From an uncultured Lysobacterales bacterium (lineage in GTDB: Bacteria; Pseudomonadota; Gammaproteobacteria; Xanthomonadales; SZUA-36): a stretch of 8,104 nt of DNA. Of this stretch, positions 1 to 6,249 are shown piece by piece (the first letter of the stretch is position 1; every line of letters starts with the position of its first letter). The DNA is taken from the NCBI GenBank assembly GCA_937995275.1, contig CALKKN010000017.1, positions 1 to 8,104 on the forward strand. Reading direction: 5' to 3'. Under the pieces are notes generated by a model, which ran no database searches, was not told the DNA's origin, and saw nothing but the letters and a program-made list of their open reading frames with translations. The translations under genes were made by a program, and so were the position numbers.

Positions 1-376
1 TGAAGGCTTTGGGGGCGGCTTCCGCGAGGCACTGTTTGAGGGGCTTCATGCCAATGCCCGGATCGATCAGGACGGGGATCGCGCCGGCCTTGAACAGGGC
101 AAAGAACATGGCCAGAAAGTCCAGGCCGGGCGTGAGCATCAGGGCCGTGCGTATCCCCGGGCCGATGCCATAGGCGGCCAGGCCGCGCGCGTAGCTGTCG
201 CTGAGGCTGTCCAGTTCCTGGTAGGTGCAGCTCGTGTATCCGCGCTTGCGGAAAAAGCCGCTCCGGGGGTAGTGGATCGCGACGGCATTCGGCTGCCGCT
301 GGGCTTGCCAGCTCAGCGCCGAGGCGACATTCGAGAAGTCATCCCTGTTCCGGGTGGATTCCACTGGCTGGCCCAT
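1..376 (-). CDS. oleC: OleC, beta-lactone synthetase (N-terminal part, cut by window edge)
   Basis: Adenylate-forming enzyme that, in the known Ole pathway, uses ATP to turn the 2-alkyl-3-hydroxy acid made by OleD into a cis-beta-lactone, the substrate of OleB. Only residues 1-125 are present. They show the start of the AMP-binding fold: CTYQELDSLSDSYARGL (about 50-66), the TALMLTPGLDFLAMFFALFK stretch (77-96), then AGAIPVLIDPGIG (97-109), typical of OleC-type ligases. The ATP-binding loop and catalytic residues lie outside the window. I place the start at the ATG of MGQPVES because AGGAAG stands 9 bases upstream. This puts the start inside the end of oleB, giving a 38-base overlap in another frame; a GTG four codons later is an alternative. 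Family assignment is from the motifs plus position right after oleA and oleB. Another AMP-dependent ligase is possible but unlikely here. Confidence 0.88.
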   Translation of the reverse strand, partial: MGQPVESTRNRDDFSNVASALSWQAQRQPNAVAIHYPRSGFFRKRGYTSCTYQELDSLSDSYARGLAAYGIGPGIRTALMLTPGLDFLAMFFALFKAGAIPVLIDPGIGMKPLKQCLAEAAPKAF

Positions 377-1271
377 GCTTCGAATCTTCCTTGATCCCGA
401 TGAAGTTCGCGATCGTCTCGATCAGGACCGGGCCCCCATCCTCCAGTACGTAGTGGCCGCAATCCGGCAGTCGGTGGACGACCGCCTGCGGAAAATAGTC
501 CAGCCACTTCCCGAGGAACGGCGCATCGAACACGAAATCCTTTTCTCCCCACGCAATCAGGCAGGGTTTGTCCGCCAACAAGTGTAGATGCTCCGCTGTA
601 TCGAGCAAAATGTCAAAACCCGGATCGCCGGCTCTGAGCGGGATGTCCTGGACGAACCGCAGCGTTGCGATGCGGTTGGCCGGCGTGTCGTAGGGCATCG
701 TGTAAGCCTTGCGGACCTCGCGCGACACGGGTTTCCTGAAGGCTACCCGGGAGGCGATTCCGGCGAACGCATTGAAGCGCTGCACCAGCAAAGCGCCAAG
801 TGCCGTGTCCCGAACGAGGCTCAGGGCCGGCGGCATCTTTTTGCTTTTCGGCATCGGGAACGCCGCCGTGTTCAGGACGACGCAGCGCGCGATCCGGTCC
901 GGGTTGCGAACTGCCCAGGCGAAGCCGATCATGCCGCCCCAATCATGGCCGACCAGGGTCAGCGGCTGCCGCAGGTCCAGGGTGCCGAGCAGGGTGTCGA
1001 GGTCCTCGATGCGGCTGCGCAGGCGGTAATCGTAGGACTCGTCTGCGGGCTTGTCCGAAAGGCCGCAGCCGATGTGATCGGGAACGATGCAACGGTATTG
1101 GCCGCGCAGCGCCAGGACGAGGTTGCGGTAGTAGAACGACCAGGTCGGGTTGCCGTGCAGCATCAACACCGGCGGCCCGTCGCGGGGGCCTTCGTCCAGG
1201 TAGTGCAGGCGCAGGCCGCGCGTCTCCAGGAAATGGCTGGAGAAGGGGTACAGCCGGTCGGCGGGGCGCAT
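339..1271 (-). CDS. oleB: OleB, beta-lactone decarboxylase (alpha/beta hydrolase, haloalkane dehalogenase-like)
   Basis: A 310-residue alpha/beta hydrolase of the haloalkane dehalogenase III type. In the Ole pathway OleB decarboxylates the cis-beta-lactone from OleC to a long-chain cis-olefin and CO2. Visible features are the oxyanion-hole region HGNPTWSF (39-46), the nucleophile elbow VGHDWGG with Asp110, a WGEKDFVFD acid region (241-249), and the catalytic His273 in CGHYVLED. These fit the triad I recall for Xanthomonas OleB (Asp114 and His277), shifted by four residues. The ATG overlaps the oleA stop as TAATG and has no clear Shine-Dalgarno sequence, so translation is probably coupled to oleA. 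A tail of about 19 residues after the last hydrolase helix (from about 292) runs into the oleC start. By sequence alone it could be called a haloalkane dehalogenase; the operon context decides for OleB. Confidence 0.93.
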   Translation of the reverse strand: MRPADRLYPFSSHFLETRGLRLHYLDEGPRDGPPVLMLHGNPTWSFYYRNLVLALRGQYRCIVPDHIGCGLSDKPADESYDYRLRSRIEDLDTLLGTLDLRQPLTLVGHDWGGMIGFAWAVRNPDRIARCVVLNTAAFPMPKSKKMPPALSLVRDTALGALLVQRFNAFAGIASRVAFRKPVSREVRKAYTMPYDTPANRIATLRFVQDIPLRAGDPGFDILLDTAEHLHLLADKPCLIAWGEKDFVFDAPFLGKWLDYFPQAVVHRLPDCGHYVLEDGGPVLIETIANFIGIKEDSKHGPASGIHPEQG

Positions 1272-2287
1272 TACCAGACGACTTCGGCCATCGAACAGTT
1301 CAACCCCGAGCCGATGCCGAGCAGTGCCACCCGGTCGCCGCTGCGAACCTTGCCGAGCGCGACCGCGCGTGCCAGCACGATCGGTACCGAGGCGGGGCCG
1401 ACGTTGCCCATCTCCGGGTAGATTGCGTGGACCTTGGCCGGATCCAGCCCCAGCAGCCTGACCAGCGAGTCGGTATGCACCTTGCTGACCTGGTGAATGA
1501 CGAACTGGTCGAGTTCACCAACCGCCCAGCCGAGCGCCGATTTGGCCGCCCGAAAGGTCCTGGCCGCCAGTTTCAGCCCTTCGCTGAGCAGGATCCGGGT
1601 GTCGGTCCTCATCTGGTCCATCTGCCCCCGGCACAACTGGTTGAACTCGGTGGCCGCGCGCGACACGCTGCCCAGGTAGCGGTGCCCGCGTGGCGCCAGC
1701 TCGCGCCGGGCCATGACCATCGCCGCCGCGCCGGACCCCAGGGTGAGCGAAGCGAATTCCGCGCGGAACTGTTCCTCGGTGATGTCCGGCTTCAGCATCC
1801 GCTCGATCGTCGCCTCGGTAATCGGCCGGCTGGACTCGCCGTCGACGATCAGGGCGTACTCGACCTCGGCACGCTCGATCATGCGCGCCGCGATGTCCAT
1901 GCCGTTCATGAACGCCAGGCAGGCGTTGCCGATGTCGAAGTTCAGGCAGTCCTCAGGCAGGCCGAGATTGCCGTGCACGATGCACGCAGTGGACGGTTCC
2001 AGGTAGTCGCGGCAGACCGAGGTATTGATAATTACGCCGATCCGCTCACGGTCGACGCCGGATTCGTCGAGGGCTTTCTCCGCGGCCAGCGTGGCGGCGT
2101 CTGACGGCAACGTGTCTCGTTCCCAGAAGCGCCGCGCGCCGATGCCCGACACCTCCTCCAGCAGGTCGTCGCGCACGCCGAGCCGGTCCAGGGCCGGCTT
2201 CAGCCGTTGCTCGATTTCCCGGGAAGTGATGCGTATTGGGGGGCTGACCTCCGCCAGGGATTGGATAACGACGTTCTCGAATTTCAT
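1271..2287 (-). CDS. oleA: OleA, acyl-CoA head-to-head condensing enzyme (thiolase/KAS III-like)
   Basis: A 338-residue thiolase-fold enzyme that joins two fatty acyl-CoA molecules by non-decarboxylative Claisen condensation, giving a 2-alkyl-3-keto acid: the first step of long-chain olefin synthesis. The catalytic residues are visible: Cys123 in GNACLAFMNG, Glu97 in YLEPSTA, His265 in IHQVSKVH and Asn295 in GNVGPAS. Their spacing (26, 142 and 172 residues from the cysteine to Glu, His and Asn) matches Cys143, Glu117, His285 and Asn315 of the Xanthomonas campestris structure, as I recall its tagged numbering. Glu97 is the OleA hallmark that separates it from FabH. I chose the ATG of MKFENVVIQS because it starts the conserved family N-terminus; the open frame runs further upstream, but that stretch belongs to the spacer and the opposite gene. 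No strong Shine-Dalgarno sequence is seen. It is the first gene of the operon. Confidence 0.95.
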   Translation of the reverse strand: MKFENVVIQSLAEVSPPIRITSREIEQRLKPALDRLGVRDDLLEEVSGIGARRFWERDTLPSDAATLAAEKALDESGVDRERIGVIINTSVCRDYLEPSTACIVHGNLGLPEDCLNFDIGNACLAFMNGMDIAARMIERAEVEYALIVDGESSRPITEATIERMLKPDITEEQFRAEFASLTLGSGAAAMVMARRELAPRGHRYLGSVSRAATEFNQLCRGQMDQMRTDTRILLSEGLKLAARTFRAAKSALGWAVGELDQFVIHQVSKVHTDSLVRLLGLDPAKVHAIYPEMGNVGPASVPIVLARAVALGKVRSGDRVALLGIGSGLNCSMAEVVW

Positions 2288-2310
2288 GCGGTTTGCCGAG
2301 GCGGGTGGTG

Positions 2311-2344
2311 TTCTAGAAATATAGGCAGCCTGAACACCGTTCAA
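2311..2344 (-). promoter_or_regulatory. Possible promoter of the oleABC operon, with overlapping dyads
   Basis: Read on the minus strand, TTGAAC (2339-2344) and TATATT (2318-2323) make a sigma-70-like pair with a short 15-base spacer. Two small palindromes overlap it: TGAAC-ACC-GTTCA (2331-2343) spans the -35 box and spacer, and TTCTAGAA (2311-2318) lies at the expected transcription start. The site is 24 bases or more upstream of the oleA ATG. It is the only AT-rich patch in the divergent spacer. The spacing is suboptimal, so this is a tentative call from sequence alone. Confidence 0.4.
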
Positions 2345-2402
2345 GAGCACAGGTACGCAAGGCCATTGGCATGCGCTAGACTGTGCCGGTCGGGGGCCGC
2401 GC

Positions 2403-3197
2403 ATGTCGAACTCAGGAGCAGGCAGCAGCATGGTGGACTTGAAGCCGAAAGACTTCGAGCACTGCCGCATGCCGCTCGAACTTCTCGGGAGGCCGGCATC
2501 CGGCGAAATCCACGCCTGGTTCTTCCGCCTGACGGAACTGGCGCGTTCCCTGCGGGGCGCCCTGGACGGCCACGTCGGGACCGACGATGCGACCCCCTTC
2601 ACACCGGGACAGCTGCGATTCGCACGGCGCTTCTTTCTGCGCCTGCTGCTCGGCGCGTACCTCGGAATTCCCGGCAAATCGGTACGGGTCAACCGCAGCA
2701 ACCGGGGCAAGCCGATGCTGGACGCTGCCGCGCATCCGGCCGATCTGCATTTCAGCGTGGCGAAGAGCCACGACTGCGTGCTGATCGGTGTTGCGACGGG
2801 CGTGCACATCGGCGTCGACCTCGAACCGGCCGGCCGGCGTGCGCACAACCCCCTGGGCGTGGCCCGGCGTTATTTCAGCCCGGCCGAGTCCGAAGCGCTG
2901 GCGGCACTGGATCCGGGTCGGCTCAATGCGGCGTTCCTGCGGACCTGGGCCTGCAAGGAGGCGGTCGTCAAGGCCTCCGGCCAGGGTATCGCCAACGAAC
3001 TCTGCCGGTTTTCGGTGGAGACCGACCTGGCGCGTCCCGCCGCAGTGGTGGCCAGCGAGAACGAGCCGTCGGAGCAGTGGACGCTGGCGGTGCTCTGGCC
3101 GGAACGGGAGTTCCTGGGCGCGGTCGCCTGTCCCTCTCCGGACATGACTGTGCGCGCGTCCCGGCTGCTGCCCGCGCAGTTGGCTGCCGGCCACTGA
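2403..3197 (+). CDS. 4'-phosphopantetheinyl transferase (Sfp type)
   Basis: Transfers the 4'-phosphopantetheine arm of coenzyme A to a serine of an acyl or peptidyl carrier protein in the cytoplasm. The 264-residue product has the family motifs in order: FSVAKSHD (117-124), GVDLEP (137-142), FSPAESEAL (158-166) and WACKEAVVKASGQG (182-195). Asp139, Glu141 and Glu186 are the expected magnesium ligands, with Lys185 and Lys190 in the WxxKExxxK signature. The start is uncertain: the ATG used here has only a G-run six bases upstream, while the ATG at 2430 has AGGAG 11 bases upstream and would remove nine residues. The gene is divergent from oleA and 12 bases ahead of the phospholipase D gene. Its carrier-protein partner is not visible. 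The sequence does not show whether it is the housekeeping AcpS substitute or serves a secondary pathway. Confidence 0.93.
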   Translation: MSNSGAGSSMVDLKPKDFEHCRMPLELLGRPASGEIHAWFFRLTELARSLRGALDGHVGTDDATPFTPGQLRFARRFFLRLLLGAYLGIPGKSVRVNRSNRGKPMLDAAAHPADLHFSVAKSHDCVLIGVATGVHIGVDLEPAGRRAHNPLGVARRYFSPAESEALAALDPGRLNAAFLRTWACKEAVVKASGQGIANELCRFSVETDLARPAAVVASENEPSEQWTLAVLWPEREFLGAVACPSPDMTVRASRLLPAQLAAGH

Positions 3198-3209
3198 TAC
3201 CTGCGGACT

Positions 3210-5000
3210 GTGTTGCGACGGCTGGTTCCCCTGTTGCTTGCCGCGGCGCTGCTGCCCGCCTGCTCGCTGTCGCCGACCAGGGTCGCCGAGGTGGATGCGC
3301 GGGTGTTCGCGAGCCGGGAAACCGAACTCGACTGTCCGCCGAGCGAGCCCATGCGCTGCGCAGTTCCTTCGCCGGTACTGGAGCTGGGTGAAACGGCACG
3401 CCGCGACGGTCTGCACCGGGTCAAGCTGATCGAGTCTGGCCCCGAGGCCCTGCAACTGCGCGTGCACCTGATTCGCGCTGCCCGGCGCTACATCGACCTG
3501 CAGAATTTCATCCTCCGCAAGGACGACAGCGGTGAGCTGATCCTGAACGAACTGCTCGACGCTGCCCGGCGGGGGGTCAGGGTCCGTCTGCTGTTGGACC
3601 AGATGTTTTCGTTTTCGGACGCGGAGTATCTGGTTTCGCTCACGATGGCGCACAGCAACCTGGAGGTGCGCTTCTACAATCCGTCGTTTGACAAGGCCGA
3701 AATGGCCAAGCACGACTGGGTCAGCGCCGTGGCCTGCTGTTTCCGCCGTTTCAACCAGCGTATGCACAACAAGCTGCTGGCGGTGGATGACCTGGTCGGC
3801 CTGATCGGTGGCCGTAACATCGCCGACCGCTACTTCGATTTCGACACCAATTACGAATTCAAGGACCGGGACGTGGTGGTCTTCGGCCCGTCCGTCGTGG
3901 AAATGCGGCAATCGTTCGATTGGTTCTGGGACAGCCCCAAGACCCTTCCCGTGCAGCATCTGCGTGACGTTGCCGGTGAACTGCTCGACAGCGCTCCGGC
4001 CCCGCTGGGCGACTACTCTCCGCCGTCCCGTTTCCGTCCCGTGCTGGATCAGGCGGACAACATGGCGTACCTGGAAGAGGTGTTCGTGCGCCAGGTGTCC
4101 GAGGTCGAGCGGTTGGAGTATTTTTCCGATCGGCCGCGCAAGGAGGCGTTTCCGCCGGACGCGCCCAAAAAAGACATCACGCTGGAGCTCTACGACGTAC
4201 TGTTCTCGGCCCGACAATCGGTGGTCGTTCAGTCGCCGTACATGGTCCTGTCGGAACGGGCGCGCGAGGTGTTTCGCGAGTTACGGGAGCGTTACCCGGA
4301 GATCGAGTTTGTCTTCTCCACCAATTCACTGGCGTCCACCGACGCCGACACCGTGTACGGGCACACGCACCGGCACAAGAAAAAGTATATCCGGGACCTC
4401 GGCTTCCACATTTACGAGTTCAAACCCTTCCCGGCCGACGCGCCCGATTTTTTTCCGCGCTGGCCGCAGTTGATGGCGGAGAAGAAGCAGGGGGTCAGCA
4501 GCAGGTCGACCGTGTCCGGCGACAATTCGACCATCCCGATGCCAGCTCCGCGCGCGGGTCTGCATTCCAAGTCTTTCGTGGTGGATGGCCGGGTGGTCAT
4601 GATCGGGTCGCACAACTTCGACCCCCGCTCGGAGGGCTTCAACACCGAAAACGGCCTGATCGTCTGGGACCCGCGGTTCGCCCGGGAGGTGGAACGGCTG
4701 ATCCGACGGGATACCCATCCCCGCAACAGCTGGGTGGTGGCGATGCGGCCGAAGGGACCGGAGGCCGAGAGGGCTATCGAGGCCCCGCTGAACGCCAACA
4801 CGGAATTCCTGCCCTGGTTCTATGGCGCAACGTCGGTCTACGAACTTGCGCCAGGCCACGACCCCCTCCCTCCCGATGCGCCCGATTTTTACCAGCGTTA
4901 CTACCCGGTGGGCAGTTTTCCGGAGGTCATCAGGACGCGCCGCCAGATAAATGTGTTGTTCCTGGGCTCGTTTTTCGGTTTTCTCGAACCTATCCTGTAG
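3210..5000 (+). CDS. Phospholipase D family lipoprotein, ClsC-like cardiolipin synthase
   Basis: A 596-residue protein with two phospholipase D catalytic motifs. The first is H186-N-K188-x4-D193, followed by GGRNIADRYF. The second is H452-S-K454-x4-D459, followed by GSHNFDPRSEGFNTE. This arrangement is typical of ClsC (YmdC)-type cardiolipin synthases, which make cardiolipin from phosphatidylglycerol and phosphatidylethanolamine. The N-terminus is a lipoprotein signal: RR, a hydrophobic run, then lipobox LPAC with Cys18. Ser at +2 suggests sorting to the outer membrane. At 596 residues it is longer than E. coli ClsC (about 470). Extra length includes the segment at about 405-448 and a C-terminal extension from about 525 ending in a hydrophobic stretch (580-596). 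The start is GTG, 12 bases after the transferase stop, with no strong ribosome site. The exact lipid substrate is inferred from the family; a phospholipase or phosphatidyltransferase with other substrates is possible. Confidence 0.88.
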   Translation: MLRRLVPLLLAAALLPACSLSPTRVAEVDARVFASRETELDCPPSEPMRCAVPSPVLELGETARRDGLHRVKLIESGPEALQLRVHLIRAARRYIDLQNFILRKDDSGELILNELLDAARRGVRVRLLLDQMFSFSDAEYLVSLTMAHSNLEVRFYNPSFDKAEMAKHDWVSAVACCFRRFNQRMHNKLLAVDDLVGLIGGRNIADRYFDFDTNYEFKDRDVVVFGPSVVEMRQSFDWFWDSPKTLPVQHLRDVAGELLDSAPAPLGDYSPPSRFRPVLDQADNMAYLEEVFVRQVSEVERLEYFSDRPRKEAFPPDAPKKDITLELYDVLFSARQSVVVQSPYMVLSERAREVFRELRERYPEIEFVFSTNSLASTDADTVYGHTHRHKKKYIRDLGFHIYEFKPFPADAPDFFPRWPQLMAEKKQGVSSRSTVSGDNSTIPMPAPRAGLHSKSFVVDGRVVMIGSHNFDPRSEGFNTENGLIVWDPRFAREVERLIRRDTHPRNSWVVAMRPKGPEAERAIEAPLNANTEFLPWFYGATSVYELAPGHDPLPPDAPDFYQRYYPVGSFPEVIRTRRQINVLFLGSFFGFLEPIL

Positions 5001-5003
5001 CTC

Positions 5004-5687
5004 ATGCAGATCATCATCCTGCTCGCCATCGTGCTCCTGCTGGTTCTGGGTCCCGGCCTGTGGGTCAAGCGGGTCATGGCCCGGTACAGCAAACCGGCCG
5101 ACCGCTATGGCCATGGCGGCGCCGAAACTGCGCGCCGTCTGCTCGATGCCCTGGATTTGCAGCGGGTGACGGTCGAGCCCAGCGACACCGGCGACCATTA
5201 TGACCCCGACGCCAGGGCGGTCAGGCTATCGGCGGCGAATTACGAGGCCCGTTCGCTGACCGCGGTGACGGTTGCCGCGCACGAGGTCGGTCACGCCTTG
5301 CAGCATGCCAGCGGCTTTGCCCCGCTGCAGTGGCGCACCCGCCTGGTCAAGTGGGTCGCTCCGGTGGAAAAAACCGGCGCGGTGCTGATGATGGCCACGC
5401 CGGTGATCATCGGCCTGACGCGGCTGCCGGTGGCGGGTCTGCTGATGTTCATGGGCGGTCTCCTGACGCTGGGTTCGGGCGTGGTCATCCACCTGTTGAC
5501 GCTGCCGACCGAATTCGATGCCAGCTTTGGCCGGGCGCTGCCGCTGCTGCGTCAGCAGGGTGTGCTGTACGAAGTGGACGAACCGCATGCGCGTCGCCTG
5601 CTGCGGGCTGCCGCCATGACCTATGTCGCAGCCTCGCTGATGAGTCTGCTCAACGTCGCCCGTTGGATCGCCATCCTGCGGCGGTGA
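5004..5687 (+). CDS. Membrane-anchored neutral zinc metallopeptidase, YugP family
   Basis: A 227-residue membrane protein of the YugP-like putative zinc peptidase family. It starts with a transmembrane helix (about 2-20) and then a soluble part carrying the zinc motif HEVGH (His93, Glu94, His97) within VTVAAHEVGHALQHASG. Hydrophobic helices follow at about 124-139, 143-165 and 203-223. LPTEFDAS around Glu170 is the family's second conserved motif and may supply the third zinc ligand. Length and order match the family. Natural substrates are unknown. The ATG is 3 bases after the stop of the phospholipase D gene, so the two are almost surely cotranscribed and perhaps translationally coupled. 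An envelope quality-control or processing role is inference from topology only. Confidence 0.88.
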   Translation: MQIIILLAIVLLLVLGPGLWVKRVMARYSKPADRYGHGGAETARRLLDALDLQRVTVEPSDTGDHYDPDARAVRLSAANYEARSLTAVTVAAHEVGHALQHASGFAPLQWRTRLVKWVAPVEKTGAVLMMATPVIIGLTRLPVAGLLMFMGGLLTLGSGVVIHLLTLPTEFDASFGRALPLLRQQGVLYEVDEPHARRLLRAAAMTYVAASLMSLLNVARWIAILRR

Positions 5688-5698
5688 TTTCGCGAAAT
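5687..5698. repeat. 12-base perfect palindrome at the end of the metallopeptidase gene
   Basis: ATTTCGCGAAAT overlaps the TGA stop and is the last structured sequence before the REP doublet. It is too short to be a convincing terminator and may be chance. Confidence 0.3.
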
Positions 5699-5707
5699 TT
5701 GTGGGGC

Positions 5708-5788
5708 GCTGTAGGAGCGGCTTCAGCCGCGAATGAATTCTTGTGGCCCTTGGGAAACACCTATCGCGGCTGAAGCCGCTCCTACAGC
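5708..5788. repeat. REP doublet (REPIN) between convergent genes, possible two-way terminator
   Basis: Two copies of a REP-like unit lie in opposite orientation: arm 1 at 5708-5732 and arm 2 at 5764-5788 are perfect 25-base reverse complements around a 31-base loop. Each arm contains its own short palindrome, GCGGCTTCAGCCGC, and begins GTAGGAGC. Such units are common between genes in Pseudomonas and Xanthomonas relatives, where they are moved in trans by RAYT (Y1-type) transposases; no such transposase is in this window. The element fills most of the gap between the metallopeptidase (plus) and the small membrane protein (minus), both reading toward it. A strong stem of this kind could stop transcription or protect mRNA ends from both sides, although it lacks a clear T-run. 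Confidence 0.9.
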
Positions 5789-5805
5789 TAGACCCCGTGA
5801 CCCGA

Positions 5806-6198
5806 TTACCGCCGCACCAGCGCGGCCACGATCCAGGCGGCCACCAGCGTCGCCGCAACGATGGCCAACTCGGTGGCGACCCTCGAACTCAGGAGCGCGA
5901 GTACCGGCAGCGCAATGCCGGTGAACGACATCAGGAGCGCCGTATCCCCACGCTCGGATTCGACGGCCAGCGCCAGGAAAACGAGCCCGACGGCCCAGGT
6001 CGTGGCTTGCAGGTAGGGCACCAACCCCGGGAGGGTCACCAGCCAGGCGGAACCGACCACCAGGGCCAGCGCCGGCACCAGGGCCATGAGGGTCCGGGCC
6101 GTCAGGCAGGTGGCGGACCGTAACCGGGGCAGGGCATTTCTCACGGCTGCGCCGTCGCGGTGGACCAACGGGAAAAGTTCGATCGATTGTGTCTTCAT
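5806..6198 (-). CDS. Small four-helix membrane protein of unknown function
   Basis: I do not recognise the family. The 130-residue product has a polar, basic N-terminal segment (1-33, MKTQSIELFPLVHRDG...) and four predicted transmembrane helices at about 36-56, 61-79, 85-104 and 108-127, with very short loops (ESERGD between helices 2 and 3) and a C-terminal RR. An ATG five codons upstream (6213) is in frame. I prefer the one at 6198 because AAGGAGA stands 5 bases before it, whereas the upstream ATG lies next to that ribosome site. The gene follows tetR on the same strand after 51 bases, and the gap carries a palindrome matching the one at the tetR promoter. It is therefore probably repressed by that regulator. 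A small transporter, or a membrane component induced by an inhibitor or lipid signal, are guesses only. Confidence 0.8.
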   Translation of the reverse strand: MKTQSIELFPLVHRDGAAVRNALPRLRSATCLTARTLMALVPALALVVGSAWLVTLPGLVPYLQATTWAVGLVFLALAVESERGDTALLMSFTGIALPVLALLSSRVATELAIVAATLVAAWIVAALVRR

Positions 6199-6203
6199 CG
6201 TTC

Positions 6204-6210
6204 TCTCCTT
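6204..6210 (-). promoter_or_regulatory. Ribosome binding site deciding the start of the small membrane protein
   Basis: AAGGAGA on the minus strand is 5 bases from the ATG at 6198 and lies right behind the in-frame ATG at 6213, so it favours the downstream start. Confidence 0.7.
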
Positions 6211-6214
6211 CATA

Positions 6215-6230
6215 CTTACTGATAAGTAAG
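6215..6230. promoter_or_regulatory. Predicted TetR operator 1, before the small membrane protein gene
   Basis: CTTACTGATAAGTAAG is a perfect 6-base dyad around a 4-base centre. It matches, at the same length and centre, the palindrome over the tetR promoter (6852-6867), differing only at three central positions. It lies 4 bases upstream of the ribosome site of the membrane protein gene, where a repressor would block the -10 region or early transcription. I could not settle on one core promoter here: TTGCCT (6237-6242) is a candidate -35, but the matching -10 would fall inside this dyad. That TetR binds here is inferred from the repeated palindrome. Confidence 0.75.
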
Positions 6231-6249
6231 GTTAACAGGCAAAAAAATA

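Noticed and set aside
588..1421. Plus-strand open frame of 277 codons opposite oleB
   Set aside because: Antisense to the OleB catalytic core and without any domain signal.
800..2104. Long plus-strand open frame (434 codons) opposite oleA and oleB
   Set aside because: It lies wholly antisense to two confidently identified enzymes, is rich in Arg, Gly and Ala, and shows no domain; it is a shadow of GC-rich codon use.
2366..2382. TTGGCA and TAGACT as a promoter for the phosphopantetheinyl transferase
   Set aside because: The boxes are only 5 bases apart and no better -35 is found at the right spacing; a sigma-54 pattern was also considered but the GC element is missing.
2288..2848. N-terminal extension of OleA by up to 187 residues
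   Set aside because: The extension reads through the divergent spacer and into the opposite transferase gene; the true family N-terminus begins at MKFENVV.
2412..4217. Long minus-strand open frame (601 codons) opposite the transferase and phospholipase D genes
   Set aside because: It is antisense to genes with clear catalytic motifs and its translation has no recognisable domain; typical GC-rich shadow.
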